DNA of 27,080 nt, from NCBI GenBank assembly GCA_964578485.1, contig CAZODA010000043.1, forward strand, positions 1 to 27,080. The letters run 5' to 3'. This document shows, one piece after another, positions 1-8,323 of this stretch. Source of the DNA: CAZODA01 sp964578485. Its GTDB lineage: Bacteria; Bacteroidota; Bacteroidia; Bacteroidales; Marinilabiliaceae. Position 1 is the first letter of the stretch. The number at the start of each line of letters is the position of its first letter. Both the position numbers and the translations under genes were made by a program. The notes beneath the pieces are model-generated. The model had not been told where the DNA came from. It made no database searches and saw nothing but the letters and a program-made list of their open reading frames with translations.

Positions 1-54
1 ACATAGTGGGGAAATCTAATTGCCAAAATATGCGGGTTTTTATTTGCCGATTAC

Positions 55-160
55 AAATGGTGTTATAGCACAGGAAAGCATGGCAATAGGGCAACAATGG
101 GGCATGCAATTGGGTCAAGCTATACAAAACTATATAAACACAAATGGATATAACCAATAA
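55..160 (+). pseudogene. DUF2059 gene tail fragment
   Basis: This stretch matches the last ~35 codons of the DUF2059-like genes at 2900-3352 and 17630-18079, with a few substitutions (for example Asn for Ser before the final residues). It includes the terminal stop codon but lacks the rest of the gene. It stops abruptly at its right edge, where a RAYT transposase remnant begins. It is a third, dead copy of the C-terminus. Positions 1-54 to its left show nothing I recognise. Confidence 0.8.
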
Positions 161-162
161 TA

Positions 163-331
163 TGTTGTTTGGCAATGTTATTAAAGGCATCATAGTTTTC
201 AATGATGCAGGACCTATGATTGAAAAATAGTATGAAGAATTAGAAAACAAATTCCCTGATAAATGTTGCCATGAAATGATTGTTATGCCGAATCATCTTC
301 ATTGCATAATTGAAAACATTACAAAATCAAC
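163..331 (+). pseudogene. RAYT (Y1/HUH) transposase remnant
   Basis: The DNA is closely similar to the middle of the RAYT gene at 26742-27065, including the HUH motif region (MPNHLHCIIEN). A Trp codon of the longer copy is TAG here (in 'MIEK-stop-YEELENKF'), both ends are missing, and the stretch is joined directly to the repeated membrane-gene block starting at 332. It is a dead fragment. It is informative because similar fragments sit beside the other duplicated blocks. Confidence 0.8.
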
Positions 332-734
332 ATCAATTTACAGGATTCAATCTACTTAATATGAGCTCAAAACACTATAATTTCATATTTACAGTTGCAT
401 CAATTATTCCAATAGTAATAATTGCAATCATGATTATCACAATTGAACCATCTATTCTGTTAACATACAGAATAGCTATAGGTTTAATGCTAATTACATT
501 TAGTACAATTTCTCTAGTTTTCTTGTGTCTTCTTAAAAGAAACAAATGTAAAGAACATCTTGCTATGACAAATTCAGCATTAAAACGAAAAACGATATTA
601 TTCTTAATTATTGTTGGATTATCGATTATCTCTACGGTGTTTTCAGTGATAATGTCTATAACCCGGTCTTTTAAAGAGTATTTGCCAATTTTAATATCAA
701 GTGTGAGTTTGCTTATTGCCGGGCTAATAGTCCT
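332..734 (+). repeat. Direct repeat block A, copy 1
   Basis: About 403 bp that read as identical to 22786-23188, holding nearly all of the four-helix membrane gene plus ~29 bp upstream. Both copies are preceded by RAYT remnants broken at different points. This suggests block transfer rather than a simple tandem duplication. Confidence 0.85.
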
Positions 735-759
735 CATTAATATAAAAGACAAACTCTAA
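361..759 (+). CDS. Small four-helix membrane protein (repeat copy 1)
   Basis: Unrecognised 132-residue integral membrane protein. Hydrophobic segments lie at about residues 9-28, 33-56, 79-101 and 107-127, with a short basic loop (KRNKCK) between helices 2 and 3. I take the ATG at 361 (MSSKHYNF) because an upstream ATG at 310 lies inside the RAYT remnant and because the second copy (22815) shares sequence only from just before 361. The first ~125 residues are identical to those encoded at 22815-23225; the C-termini differ (NIKDKL here). Size and topology fit small immunity or accessory proteins of peptide-toxin loci, but nothing in the sequence proves that role. Confidence 0.7.
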   Translation: MSSKHYNFIFTVASIIPIVIIAIMIITIEPSILLTYRIAIGLMLITFSTISLVFLCLLKRNKCKEHLAMTNSALKRKTILFLIIVGLSIISTVFSVIMSITRSFKEYLPILISSVSLLIAGLIVLINIKDKL

Positions 760-1065
760 TTAAATCATAATTTTTTATTATTCCAGAATCTCGAAAATTT
801 AGTATTCTGATAAAAACATTACATTAAGCACAATGAAAAACCTTAAAAGATCTATTATGTTCCAAAACATTTTGATTGCTTTTTTAATTGTTTTTGCATT
901 AATTAATTTAGCCATCATTATTGTAAATCCATCCAACATAAGGTCGTATGGTTGGATTTTTGTTTCAACATGTTTTATAATTAGTAATCTAATTAATAGA
1001 AAAGAAAATATAAAAAAATTACGTAATAATTGATTTTTTAACAACAGTAAAACAAATAATAAGTG
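701..1065 (+). repeat. Direct repeat block B, copy 1
   Basis: About 365 bp nearly identical to 18319-18683 (a handful of substitutions, for example ccagaa/ccggaa). It carries the last ~60 bp of the four-helix gene and the complete 66-residue membrane gene. Its left end overlaps block A, so the locus 332-1065 looks like the parental arrangement from which 18319-18683 and 22786-23188 took different halves, or the reverse. Confidence 0.85.
833..1033 (+). CDS. Small two-helix membrane protein (copy 1)
   Basis: Unrecognised 66-residue protein with a basic N-terminus (MKNLKR), two hydrophobic helices at about residues 10-30 and 38-52, a short loop (NPSNIRSYG) and a basic tail rich in Lys and Asn. 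The gene at 18451-18651 encodes the same protein except for the last residue. Two-helix basic proteins of this size are frequent immunity candidates in bacteriocin loci; that role is inferred from size and context only. The A-rich sequence before the ATG fits Bacteroidota translation starts. Confidence 0.7.
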   Translation: MKNLKRSIMFQNILIAFLIVFALINLAIIIVNPSNIRSYGWIFVSTCFIISNLINRKENIKKLRNN

Positions 1066-1110
1066 AAATGTTTAAAAAAATGCAGTTAAGTTAAAAAACA
1101 TTATAAAGCC

Positions 1111-1141
1111 CTTGTATTTTCTTTTAATAATTGTAAATTTG
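1111..1141 (+). promoter_or_regulatory. Putative Bacteroidota-type promoter
   Basis: A TAAATTTG box at 1134-1141 matches the TAnnTTTG -7 consensus of Bacteroidota primary sigma factor promoters. A TTG at 1112-1114 lies 19 bp upstream, which fits the -33 element. The box ends 49 bp before the ATG of the ABC ATPase at 1191. I inferred this from consensus only. Confidence 0.5.
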
Positions 1142-1190
1142 TATGTTTTAAATTACAATTCTTAAAATTAACTCTAGACCATTAACATAA

Positions 1191-1913
1191 ATGACCTTCA
1201 TACCCCAAATTCAACTTACAAATCTTAGTAAGACTTACAAAACTTCATCTAATGTAGTTTTGGCTTTAAAGAATATTGACCTTTGCATCAATCATGGAGA
1301 GTTTGTTGCAATTATGGGTCCCTCCGCTTCAGGAAAATCCACCTTATTAAATATTTTGGGATTATTAGATTCTTTCGATACAGGAGAATATCTATTAAAC
1401 AACCGTTCTATTAACAACTTGCATGATAATGAATTAGCAAAAATCAGGAATACTCAAATTGGCTTCGTTTTCCAATCTTTCAATCTCCTGTCACATCGTA
1501 ATGCCATTGAAAATATAGCCTTACCTCTTTATTACAAAGCTATTCCATTTAAAGAACGGAACGAAAAGGCATTACATTATCTCAAAAAAACAGGATTAGC
1601 TGAATGGTCGCATCATTTACCTGATGAACTTTCGGGTGGTCAAAAGCAACGTGTTGCCATTACTCGCGCTTTATGTACAGAGCCAAAACTTATTCTTGCA
1701 GACGAACCTACTGGAGCTTTGGATACAAAAACTTCCTCTGAAATTATGGACTTGTTTACATCGATCAATAAGTTGGGAAAGACCATTATTATTGTAACGC
1801 ATGAATGGGAAATAGCGAAAAGGACAAACCGCATAATTCAATTAATTGATGGGAGAATCTCAAGCGATGAGCATATAACCTTATTCCCAAAGAATGAAAA
1901 ACCAATTTTATAA
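1191..1913 (+). CDS. MacB/LolD-type ABC transporter ATPase
   Basis: ATPase of a type VII (MacB-like) ABC transporter, 240 residues. Visible motifs: Walker A GPSASGKST near residue 43, Q-loop within IGFVFQSFNLL, signature LSGGQKQRVAITRAL, Walker B LILADEPTGALD, and H-loop VTHE. Such ATPases drive a periplasm-facing permease that works with an adaptor and TolC. The next gene overlaps its 3' end, as expected for a permease, but that gene is a deletion chimera, so this ATPase has no intact partner in its own operon. It is paralogous to the ATPase at 12567-13226 and could in principle serve the permease at 3479-4732. A promoter-like sequence lies just upstream. Confidence 0.9.
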   Translation: MTFIPQIQLTNLSKTYKTSSNVVLALKNIDLCINHGEFVAIMGPSASGKSTLLNILGLLDSFDTGEYLLNNRSINNLHDNELAKIRNTQIGFVFQSFNLLSHRNAIENIALPLYYKAIPFKERNEKALHYLKKTGLAEWSHHLPDELSGGQKQRVAITRALCTEPKLILADEPTGALDTKTSSEIMDLFTSINKLGKTIIIVTHEWEIAKRTNRIIQLIDGRISSDEHITLFPKNEKPIL

Positions 1914-2586
1914 AAATAACGAACTTTTAAAAGAAATAGTTTTTAACCTAAAGGCTCATAAGCTAAGAACCATACTAACTTCTTTTGGCATTGCTTGGGG
2001 CATATTCATTTTGGTCGTATTATTGGGAATAAGCGGCGGTGTAAAAGAAGGAGTGTTTGAATTGTTCAAAGGTTTTTCATCTAAAACTATTTGGTTTTAC
2101 GGAGGAACTTCCATAGATAATATAGCGATGCGTGATACCGGTGAAGAAGTGAAGTTTAATATTCAGGAACTAGACAAACTTAAACACATTTTTCCAGAAG
2201 TTACATCAGTATCATCAGAAATTCAGGAGTCTTATGTGTCTGTACAATATGACGGCAACCAAGACTTTTTTAATATTGTTTATACGAGCGACCAAACTTT
2301 TTCTTTAAAAAACCTTAAAACAGAAAAAGGAAGAGCAATAAACTTACAAGACATCAAAGAACATAGATATGTTGCTGTTATTGTCACAGATTCGGTTGCC
2401 CATGTTTTATGTCTGGAAGAAAAACACCTTGTTTATGAAAATGATAGTTGCTATGCATGGATTAAGAGCCCAAACAATCAATTTAACAAAACTAATTTAA
2501 CTACAGGACTCTCTGACGGTTTTAAAACACAAATCAAATCAGAACTAACTTTGGATAGCAGAGTCAAACTACCTGAAAATGACTAA
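1894..2586 (+). pseudogene. Permease-adaptor deletion chimera
   Basis: The 230-residue frame joins two unrelated protein parts. Residues 1 to about 168 match the N-terminus of the MacB-like permease encoded at 3479-4732: cytoplasmic start, first membrane helix with SFGIAWGIFILVVLLG, start of the periplasmic domain. From about residue 170 (HVLCLEEKHL) onward it matches the last ~60 residues of the adaptor encoded at 4743-5819 (NILAVQEKHL, then TTGLSDG in both). The junction is near 2400. Relative to the intact pair about 1.65 kb is missing, removing three permease helices and the adaptor's membrane helix, lipoyl and hairpin parts. The frame stayed open. It overlaps the ATPase gene by 20 bp. 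Loss of function as a transporter is nearly certain; any new function is unknown. Confidence 0.85.
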
Positions 2587-2607
2587 AATATTATAAAACA
2601 CCTTATT

Positions 2608-2835
2608 ATGAGTAACCAAAACCATTTCCAAAAAATTCATCTTTTGCTTCAAATCCTTGAATCAAATTGTTGTGGTACTGCCGAAGAAATTGCAGAAAAA
2701 ATGGATGTTTCCAGGCGAACGTTTTTTAGATATTTAGAGGAACTTCGTGATAGAGGGGCAGAAATTGAATATTGCAGATATAGCAAAACCTATAATCTTG
2801 AAAGCGAATTTAATTTTTTTGAATCTTTTTTTTAA
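2608..2835 (+). CDS. Stand-alone HTH (DeoR/HTH_11-like) regulator
   Basis: A 75-residue protein that is essentially one winged helix-turn-helix: helix 1 (FQKIHLLLQIL), turn region GTAEEIAEKMDVS, recognition helix SRRTFFRYLEELRDRGAEIEY, then a short wing and a tail ending in FESFF. It resembles the N-terminal DNA-binding domain of DeoR- or WYL-type regulators but has no sensor domain. Stand-alone proteins of this type are known in Bacteroidota. It lies between the broken exporter and the intact peptide operon, so local regulation of this locus is the natural guess. No operator could be identified. Confidence 0.7.
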   Translation: MSNQNHFQKIHLLLQILESNCCGTAEEIAEKMDVSRRTFFRYLEELRDRGAEIEYCRYSKTYNLESEFNFFESFF

Positions 2836-2864
2836 TAGTGCTTTATAATGGCACCCTGAACTGA

Positions 2865-2872
2865 TATGTTTG
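2865..2872 (+). promoter_or_regulatory. Possible -7 promoter box
   Basis: TATGTTTG matches the TAnnTTTG consensus, 28 bp before the remnant start of the DUF2059 copy. The upstream -33 element is poor (TTTA at the expected spacing), so this is a weak call. Confidence 0.25.
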
Positions 2873-2899
2873 TTCCATAATTTAATTTAAGCGTAAAAA

Positions 2900-3352
2900 A
2901 TAAAAAAAACAGTATTTATTATTTTGTCTTTGCTGCTTTCAGCATCTTTTGTAAAAGCTCAGGATAACGAATTTGAAAAACAAATGGCTCTAATGTTAGA
3001 ACTTAACGGCTCTAAAGAAAGTTACGATATGGTTTTTGAGCAAATAGTTACCCAAATGAAATATAGCATGCCAAATGTTAGTGACGAAAACTGGGCAAAG
3101 GTAAAAGAAGATGTATTTGACAAGCAAATTACTGAACTGAATAAGAAATTAGTGCCAATTTACAAGAAGCACTTTACACTTGATGAAATTAAAAATATAG
3201 TTGCTTTTTATCAGACCGAAACAGGCAAAAAATTAGCGCAGAAAAATGGTGTTATAGCACAGGAAAGCATGGCAATAGGGCAACAATGGGGCATGCAATT
3301 GGGTCAAGCTATACAAAACTATATAAGCACAAAAGGCTATAACAACCAATAA
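2900..3352 (+). pseudogene. DUF2059-like protein gene, start codon lost
   Basis: DUF2059-family protein: predicted secreted, helical, about 150 residues. The mature part is complete and includes the typical block ending FTLDEIKNIVAFYQTETGKK. Apart from one extra Asn codon near the end, the DNA matches the intact copy at 17630-18079. The ATG of that copy corresponds to ATA at 2900-2902 here, where the repeat begins. The only in-frame alternative I see is TTG at 2924, which would cut away the signal-peptide n-region. It is therefore probably silent or poorly exported. DUF2059 proteins have no firmly known function. Confidence 0.75.
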
Positions 3353-3478
3353 CATTTTGTTTGCCTGCCTCAATATAATATAAGCATATTGTTTCTGCTA
3401 AATTATGTTATAAAACACACTATGGGGATTAAATTAATAAGCCTAAACATGCTTTACTAACGGCATCAATAGAAACTT

Positions 3479-4732
3479 ATGTACTTATTCAACTCAATAC
3501 AAGAATCATTAAGTTCGATCCAACAAAATAAGATCAGAAGTATCCTTGCCGGATTCGGAGTTGCTTGGGGTATTTTTATATTGATTTTATTATTAGGAAC
3601 AGGCAAAGGATTTCAGGAAGGGATTCTACAATTATTCAGTTCTTTTGCTAAGAATAGCATTTTTGTATATGGTGGTCATGTTTCAGAAAGCAATTTAACT
3701 GAAAATATCCAACACAAAATGATTTTATTCAATGATATTGATATTGAAATAATTAAAGATAGATACTCAGAAGTTGAATCTATTTCCCCTGAGCTTCATT
3801 TTGAAGGTAATTCATTAACAAGTTATCAACGGAAAAACAGTTATCCTCAAATAAAAGGGGTTTTACCAGACTACTTTAATATTAGAATTATTAAGTCTGA
3901 AAAAGGGAGATTGCTAAACGCATTAGACAATAATGAATCGCGTCGCGTAGTCCTAATAGGAAATCACGTTGCAGACAATTTATTTGCGGATGAGGATCCT
4001 ATAGGCGAGGCCATCAATATCGCCGGCACATATTTTACTGTAATTGGAATCATAGAGAAGGGGTCTATTTTTACTCAAAATGAACAAAACTCGGTGTATA
4101 TACCATATAACACATTTAAAGAGTGTATGGGGCAGATCTTAGAATACAATGCAATGGTTTTAACATTATCAAGAACAACAGACACAACAATTTTCGAAAC
4201 AGAACTGAAATCATTCTTTAGCAAGCGAAAGGGCTTCAATGTAAATGATAAACAAGCTATTTATATTCTGAATTTTGAAAATCAAGTAAAGGCCTTCGAC
4301 AATCTATTCAAAGGTATTAATGTTTTTTTATGGCTTATTGGACTGTGTTTATTATTAAGTGGAATTGTGGGTATTAGCAATATTATGTTGGTCATTGTAA
4401 AAGAACGGACTTATGAAATCGGCATACGCAAGGCAATTGGGGCTAAATCGAATTCAATAATCTGGATGATAATAACAGAATCCATAGCAATAACTTCAAT
4501 AGCCGGGATGATAGGGATACTGTTAGGCGGGATATTAATTAGAGTAATAAACTGGGTATTCGAATCCTTTTTCAAGGAAAGTGACTCTCTATTTACAGAA
4601 GCTAGTATTGATTATGCTGTTGTAGTATTTGCAATGCTTATTCTCATTTTATCAGGGGTTATAGCTGGATTTTTTCCAGCCAAGAAGGCGGCTGCCATAA
4701 CACCGATGCAAGCAATTAGGAATGAAAGTTAA
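3479..4732 (+). CDS. MacB-like (FtsX family) ABC permease
   Basis: Permease of a type VII ABC exporter, 417 residues. It has one N-terminal helix (about residues 22-42, GFGVAWGIFILILLLG), a large periplasmic MacB-type domain (about 45-270), then three C-terminal helices (about 280-305, 330-355, 378-402). The conserved cytoplasmic stretch VKERTYEIGIRKAIGAK follows the second helix. MacB transporters do not move substrates through the membrane themselves; they push periplasmic substrates through TolC. The adaptor gene overlaps its end, and TolC and ATPase genes lie ~6.5-8 kb downstream in the same orientation, so it is the membrane core of the peptide exporter here. The start overlaps nothing, and 126 bp separate it from the DUF2059 copy. 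Confidence 0.9.
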   Translation: MYLFNSIQESLSSIQQNKIRSILAGFGVAWGIFILILLLGTGKGFQEGILQLFSSFAKNSIFVYGGHVSESNLTENIQHKMILFNDIDIEIIKDRYSEVESISPELHFEGNSLTSYQRKNSYPQIKGVLPDYFNIRIIKSEKGRLLNALDNNESRRVVLIGNHVADNLFADEDPIGEAINIAGTYFTVIGIIEKGSIFTQNEQNSVYIPYNTFKECMGQILEYNAMVLTLSRTTDTTIFETELKSFFSKRKGFNVNDKQAIYILNFENQVKAFDNLFKGINVFLWLIGLCLLLSGIVGISNIMLVIVKERTYEIGIRKAIGAKSNSIIWMIITESIAITSIAGMIGILLGGILIRVINWVFESFFKESDSLFTEASIDYAVVVFAMLILILSGVIAGFFPAKKAAAITPMQAIRNES

Positions 4733-4742
4733 ATGTAGGCTA

Positions 4743-5819
4743 ATGAAGAAAACAGGAAATATAATAATAACTATCGTCTTGCTGTCAGTCATTGGATTTA
4801 TTGTGTGGAGAAATATTAACTCCTCGAAGAAAACGGTTTTGGTAAATTCAGAAGCTCCTTATGTGACAACTATAGAACAAAAACGCTTTGTGCCGGGAAA
4901 CCTTTATCCCTTAACCGAAATAGATATTAAATCTCAAATTTCAGGAACCTTGGAAAAGGTGTTTGTGCAAATTGGAGATAAGGTTCAAGTCGGGGACAAT
5001 ATTGCGCAGGTAAAATTAATCCCCGATCCCTCAAACCTTGAGAGAGCAAAGAGTAACTTGAGTGCTGCCAAAATTAATTACGACAATAACAAAAAAGTTT
5101 TTGAGCGAAATGAAGATTTATATAACAAGTCAGTAATTCCTGCAATTCAATTTGATGAGTACAAGAGAGTATTGGATATAAGCAGAGAACAATACCTTTC
5201 TGCTCAAAACCAACTAACTCTAATTATGGAAGGGACTGTAAGGGATGCTGACATCTCAAATATAATAAAAGCAACTGCATCAGGTACAGTAATAGATTTA
5301 CCCTTGAAAGTTGGGTCGTCTGTTATCGAACGAAATAATTTTAATGCAGGAACCACAATTGCTACAATTGCCAATATAGACACATTCATTTTCAGAGGCA
5401 AGGTTAATGAAAGTGATATGAAGCATTTATATATGGGAATGGTTTTGTCTCTGAACCTGAATGCTTATACAGATCAAAAAAGGAACGCCAGACTTAATAA
5501 AATATCAGCTAAGGGAATGGAAGAGCAAGGAATAATGAAGTATTACATAGAAGCACAGTTTAGCTTAGCAAATGATTCCTGTGAGATTCGCTCAGGCTAT
5601 TCGGCAAATGCTGAAATGGTGCTGCAAAGGCGTGAGAACATTTTAGCTGTTCAGGAAAAACATCTGCAATTTCAGAACGATTCTGCCTATCTAAACATCT
5701 TAGTTTCCGGCGGTAAAGAGGAACAACGTTTTGTTACAACAGGACTTTCTGATGGAATCAATATTGAAATTGTAGAAGGGATTTCTGCAGATGAGATGTA
5801 CATAATTAATGAAAAGTAG
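4743..5819 (+). CDS. Periplasmic adaptor (HlyD/MacA family)
   Basis: Membrane-fusion/adaptor protein of about 358 residues linking the permease to TolC. It has an N-terminal membrane helix, then a lipoyl half-motif (IDIKSQISGTLEKVFVQIGD), an alpha-helical hairpin (about residues 90-155), the second lipoyl half (IKATASGTVIDLPLKVGSSV), a beta-barrel and a C-terminal membrane-proximal domain ending with TTGLSDGINIEIVEGI. I prefer the ATG at 4743 (MKKTGN) because it gives a normal signal-anchor; an earlier ATG at 4722 lies within the permease gene and would add seven residues. Its C-terminus is the parental sequence of the chimera at 1894-2586. Confidence 0.88.
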   Translation: MKKTGNIIITIVLLSVIGFIVWRNINSSKKTVLVNSEAPYVTTIEQKRFVPGNLYPLTEIDIKSQISGTLEKVFVQIGDKVQVGDNIAQVKLIPDPSNLERAKSNLSAAKINYDNNKKVFERNEDLYNKSVIPAIQFDEYKRVLDISREQYLSAQNQLTLIMEGTVRDADISNIIKATASGTVIDLPLKVGSSVIERNNFNAGTTIATIANIDTFIFRGKVNESDMKHLYMGMVLSLNLNAYTDQKRNARLNKISAKGMEEQGIMKYYIEAQFSLANDSCEIRSGYSANAEMVLQRRENILAVQEKHLQFQNDSAYLNILVSGGKEEQRFVTTGLSDGINIEIVEGISADEMYIINEK

Positions 5820-5823
5820 TGCT

Positions 5824-6534
5824 ATGAAATCATATCAAATCAAATTGTTTTCAATACTTATCTTAATTGGGATTATTTGTCCAATAAGCAGCGCTACTAC
5901 GATAGAAGTAAAAACCAAATCCAATATTTATACTGTTAAGGCACCATGCGGTTGGGACACCATTCCACGGGATACTCTTAATATAAGGTTTGGCCCGGAT
6001 GCAATTGATATTGGACTGTATAAAAAAGGAAATGAAACATATTTTGAAGGAGAATACATACAGTATATCTTTCTACCTACTGTTAAGTCATTAAATCAGT
6101 TTAGCTTTGAGCAAATTACAAAAGATTTTGAAGAAAGTATTTCTCATACTAATAAGCAACCGGATATTGATAGTATTCAGGTGGTAACTTACGATTTTAG
6201 AGTTATAAAAGAACAGAAATGTTTTTATGTAAATGGCACGATAAAATCAAATTCGAAAGAAAGAAATTTTACACAATGCATTATACCAGCCAAATTCGGT
6301 TTCCTGAAAATAATATATTACAGTTCAATACTTGGGATGCGAGACACCAATAGCATTAGTATTCAGGAGGTACTTGCAAATACTGTTATCAATGAAAACT
6401 ATATATATACCGAACCTGAGCCAAAATTTCAACTTACAATGTGGCATTTTATTTTGGCATTTAGCATTGGTCTGATTGTGTTCGCACTCATTCAATATGC
6501 ACCAAAAATCAGGCTGTTCATATCAAGAAAATAG
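5824..6534 (+). CDS. Exported protein with C-terminal membrane anchor
   Basis: Unrecognised protein of about 236 residues. It starts with a signal peptide (MKSYQIKLFSILILIGIICP, then SSATT). A periplasmic beta-rich domain with two Cys (in APCGWD and FTQCII) follows, and a single membrane helix sits near the C-terminus (MWHFILAFSIGLIVFALIQY) with a short basic tail. An earlier ATG at 5809 overlaps the adaptor gene and would add five residues. Tight packing between the adaptor and the O-antigen-ligase-like gene puts it in the peptide operon. It might be a chaperone, immunity or maturation factor facing the periplasm, but I see no diagnostic motif. Confidence 0.75.
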   Translation: MKSYQIKLFSILILIGIICPISSATTIEVKTKSNIYTVKAPCGWDTIPRDTLNIRFGPDAIDIGLYKKGNETYFEGEYIQYIFLPTVKSLNQFSFEQITKDFEESISHTNKQPDIDSIQVVTYDFRVIKEQKCFYVNGTIKSNSKERNFTQCIIPAKFGFLKIIYYSSILGMRDTNSISIQEVLANTVINENYIYTEPEPKFQLTMWHFILAFSIGLIVFALIQYAPKIRLFISRK

Positions 6535-6541
6535 AGAAACA

Positions 6542-8323
6542 ATGCAACAGAGAGTTACAAGAATTCTAATTATACTAATTATGATTTTGTGCCATTTTGG
6601 TGGCACCGTTATATCAATATGGACTGATGCTATACTTTATTTAATCTTTATTTCAATCTCTCTCCTATCAGCAGTCGTTTTTTGGAAACACAGACTGACT
6701 TTAAGAATTACTATGCCTGAGATATTGCTCCTCCTGTTCCTTACATATCTTATGATAACAAACGGCACAAAAGGAACTTTATTAGGAAATGAAAGGCTGT
6801 TAAACCTCTTTAGGTCCATTATGCTATATTTCCCTTTATCCATACTTTACAAACGGGATAAAGAATTACCTCGATACCTAATATATGGCATCCTTTTCAC
6901 AGGCTTATTGGAAGCCTTCGTTGGTTTTGGGCAAATTTTCGGTTTCATTCCAAATTCCGATACTCAATTTGTTTTAGGGGGCTTGTTTGGCAATCCAGGC
7001 GCTTATGGCGGCCATTTGTCTATTGTAATTCCTTTTGTATTAGTAATGGTCATGTATCAAGAACAATTACTTATACCGGCCAAAATATATTACGCTTCTT
7101 TAACATGCCTGTTATGCACTGCGTTTTTAGTTATTATGAGCGATTCAAGAGGTGCATGGATTGCAGCTTTATCAGGATTGATATTAATACTGAATTTTAA
7201 GTATAGTATTATAGCTTCAGCAACAAGCTTGCTAAAATCAAAAGCCTTAAAATATGTATCAGGCATTGTATTGATATCTTTTATAGCTTTGTTATCATTT
7301 GCTCTTTATCAATATAAACCTGCATCTGCATTTGGCCGTTTATTTGTTTGGAAAGTAAGTAAGGAAATGGTACTTGAAAAACCAATATTTGGCAATGGTT
7401 ATGGATACTTCGAGGCAAGCTATGGGAAAACTCAGGCTCAATACTTTCAAAACAATAATGATGTAAGCAATGAAATTGAGGTAGCTGATTATGTAAGTTG
7501 TGCTTACAATGAATTTCTGGAAATGCTTATTGAATCAGGTACAATTGGATTGATTTTGTTTCTGGGTATTTTAGTTTTTGCGTTAGTTGTCCGAAGAGCA
7601 CCTGACAAACCACATTTACATATTGCAGCAAAAGCATCACTAATTTCTTTGATAGTATTAAGTATGGTTTCTTATCCACTAAAGATGGTGTCAAACCAGA
7701 TCATATTACTATCCGGCTTATTCATAATCTTTCACACATCTAACTATAAGTCTTATCCTATCCATCGTTTTTCAAAGGTGTTTGTTATTCTCTTTGTATC
7801 CGCCGTTTTATGCATCTCGCTCTTCTATGGAAAGTATTTATATGGTACATATCACTTCAGAAACGGATATGCCAAGGTGATAAAGGGTGACTTAGACGAG
7901 GGGATAAATAACTATGCAATTGCTAACAGGCAATTGTATAACAACGGAAACTTCCTTTTCTATTATGGAGCCGCCTTCTATTTAAAGCAAGATTATGAGC
8001 AAAGTATAGATTTTTTAATAAAAGCAACAGAATTAACAAGTAACCCAAATGCATTTATAACGCTTGGCAATTCGCTTAAAGAGCATGAACGCTACGAGGA
8101 GGCAGAACAAGCCTTTAAAACTGCAAGCGGAATAAGCCCCGCTAAATTATACCCCAGATATTTGCTGGCTCTGCTTTATATTGAGATGCAAGACATAGAC
8201 AAAGCACTAATTACGGCAGAATATATTATCAATGCAAAGGAAAAGATTGCAACAACAGCTGGAAGGCAAATAAAAGAAGAAATGCAAATATTGATCGATC
8301 GATATAGTAAACCCGATGTCTAA
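6542..8323 (+). CDS. O-antigen ligase-like membrane protein with TPRs
   Basis: Polytopic protein of about 593 residues. Roughly ten or more hydrophobic segments cover residues 5-435, followed by a TPR-like region (about 440-590; helices FYYGAAFYLKQDYEQSIDFL, AFITLGNSLKEHERYEEAEQ). Wzy/WaaL/PglL-family features are visible: SDSRGAWIA in a periplasmic segment and FGNGYGYFE, resembling the GxGxGxF motif of the Wzy_C domain. Family members transfer or polymerise glycans from lipid carriers, on lipid A or on proteins. I chose the ATG at 6542 because the longer frame from 6476 lies inside the previous gene. Placement immediately before the peptide precursors suggests it could glycosylate them or a partner; this is inference, since no other glycan genes are in the window. 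Confidence 0.8.
   Translation: MQQRVTRILIILIMILCHFGGTVISIWTDAILYLIFISISLLSAVVFWKHRLTLRITMPEILLLLFLTYLMITNGTKGTLLGNERLLNLFRSIMLYFPLSILYKRDKELPRYLIYGILFTGLLEAFVGFGQIFGFIPNSDTQFVLGGLFGNPGAYGGHLSIVIPFVLVMVMYQEQLLIPAKIYYASLTCLLCTAFLVIMSDSRGAWIAALSGLILILNFKYSIIASATSLLKSKALKYVSGIVLISFIALLSFALYQYKPASAFGRLFVWKVSKEMVLEKPIFGNGYGYFEASYGKTQAQYFQNNNDVSNEIEVADYVSCAYNEFLEMLIESGTIGLILFLGILVFALVVRRAPDKPHLHIAAKASLISLIVLSMVSYPLKMVSNQIILLSGLFIIFHTSNYKSYPIHRFSKVFVILFVSAVLCISLFYGKYLYGTYHFRNGYAKVIKGDLDEGINNYAIANRQLYNNGNFLFYYGAAFYLKQDYEQSIDFLIKATELTSNPNAFITLGNSLKEHERYEEAEQAFKTASGISPAKLYPRYLLALLYIEMQDIDKALITAEYIINAKEKIATTAGRQIKEEMQILIDRYSKPDV

Noticed and set aside
375..752. Minus-strand 125-codon frame over the four-helix gene
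   Set aside because: The plus-strand gene has clear membrane helices and a good start; AT-rich coding often opens the opposite strand.
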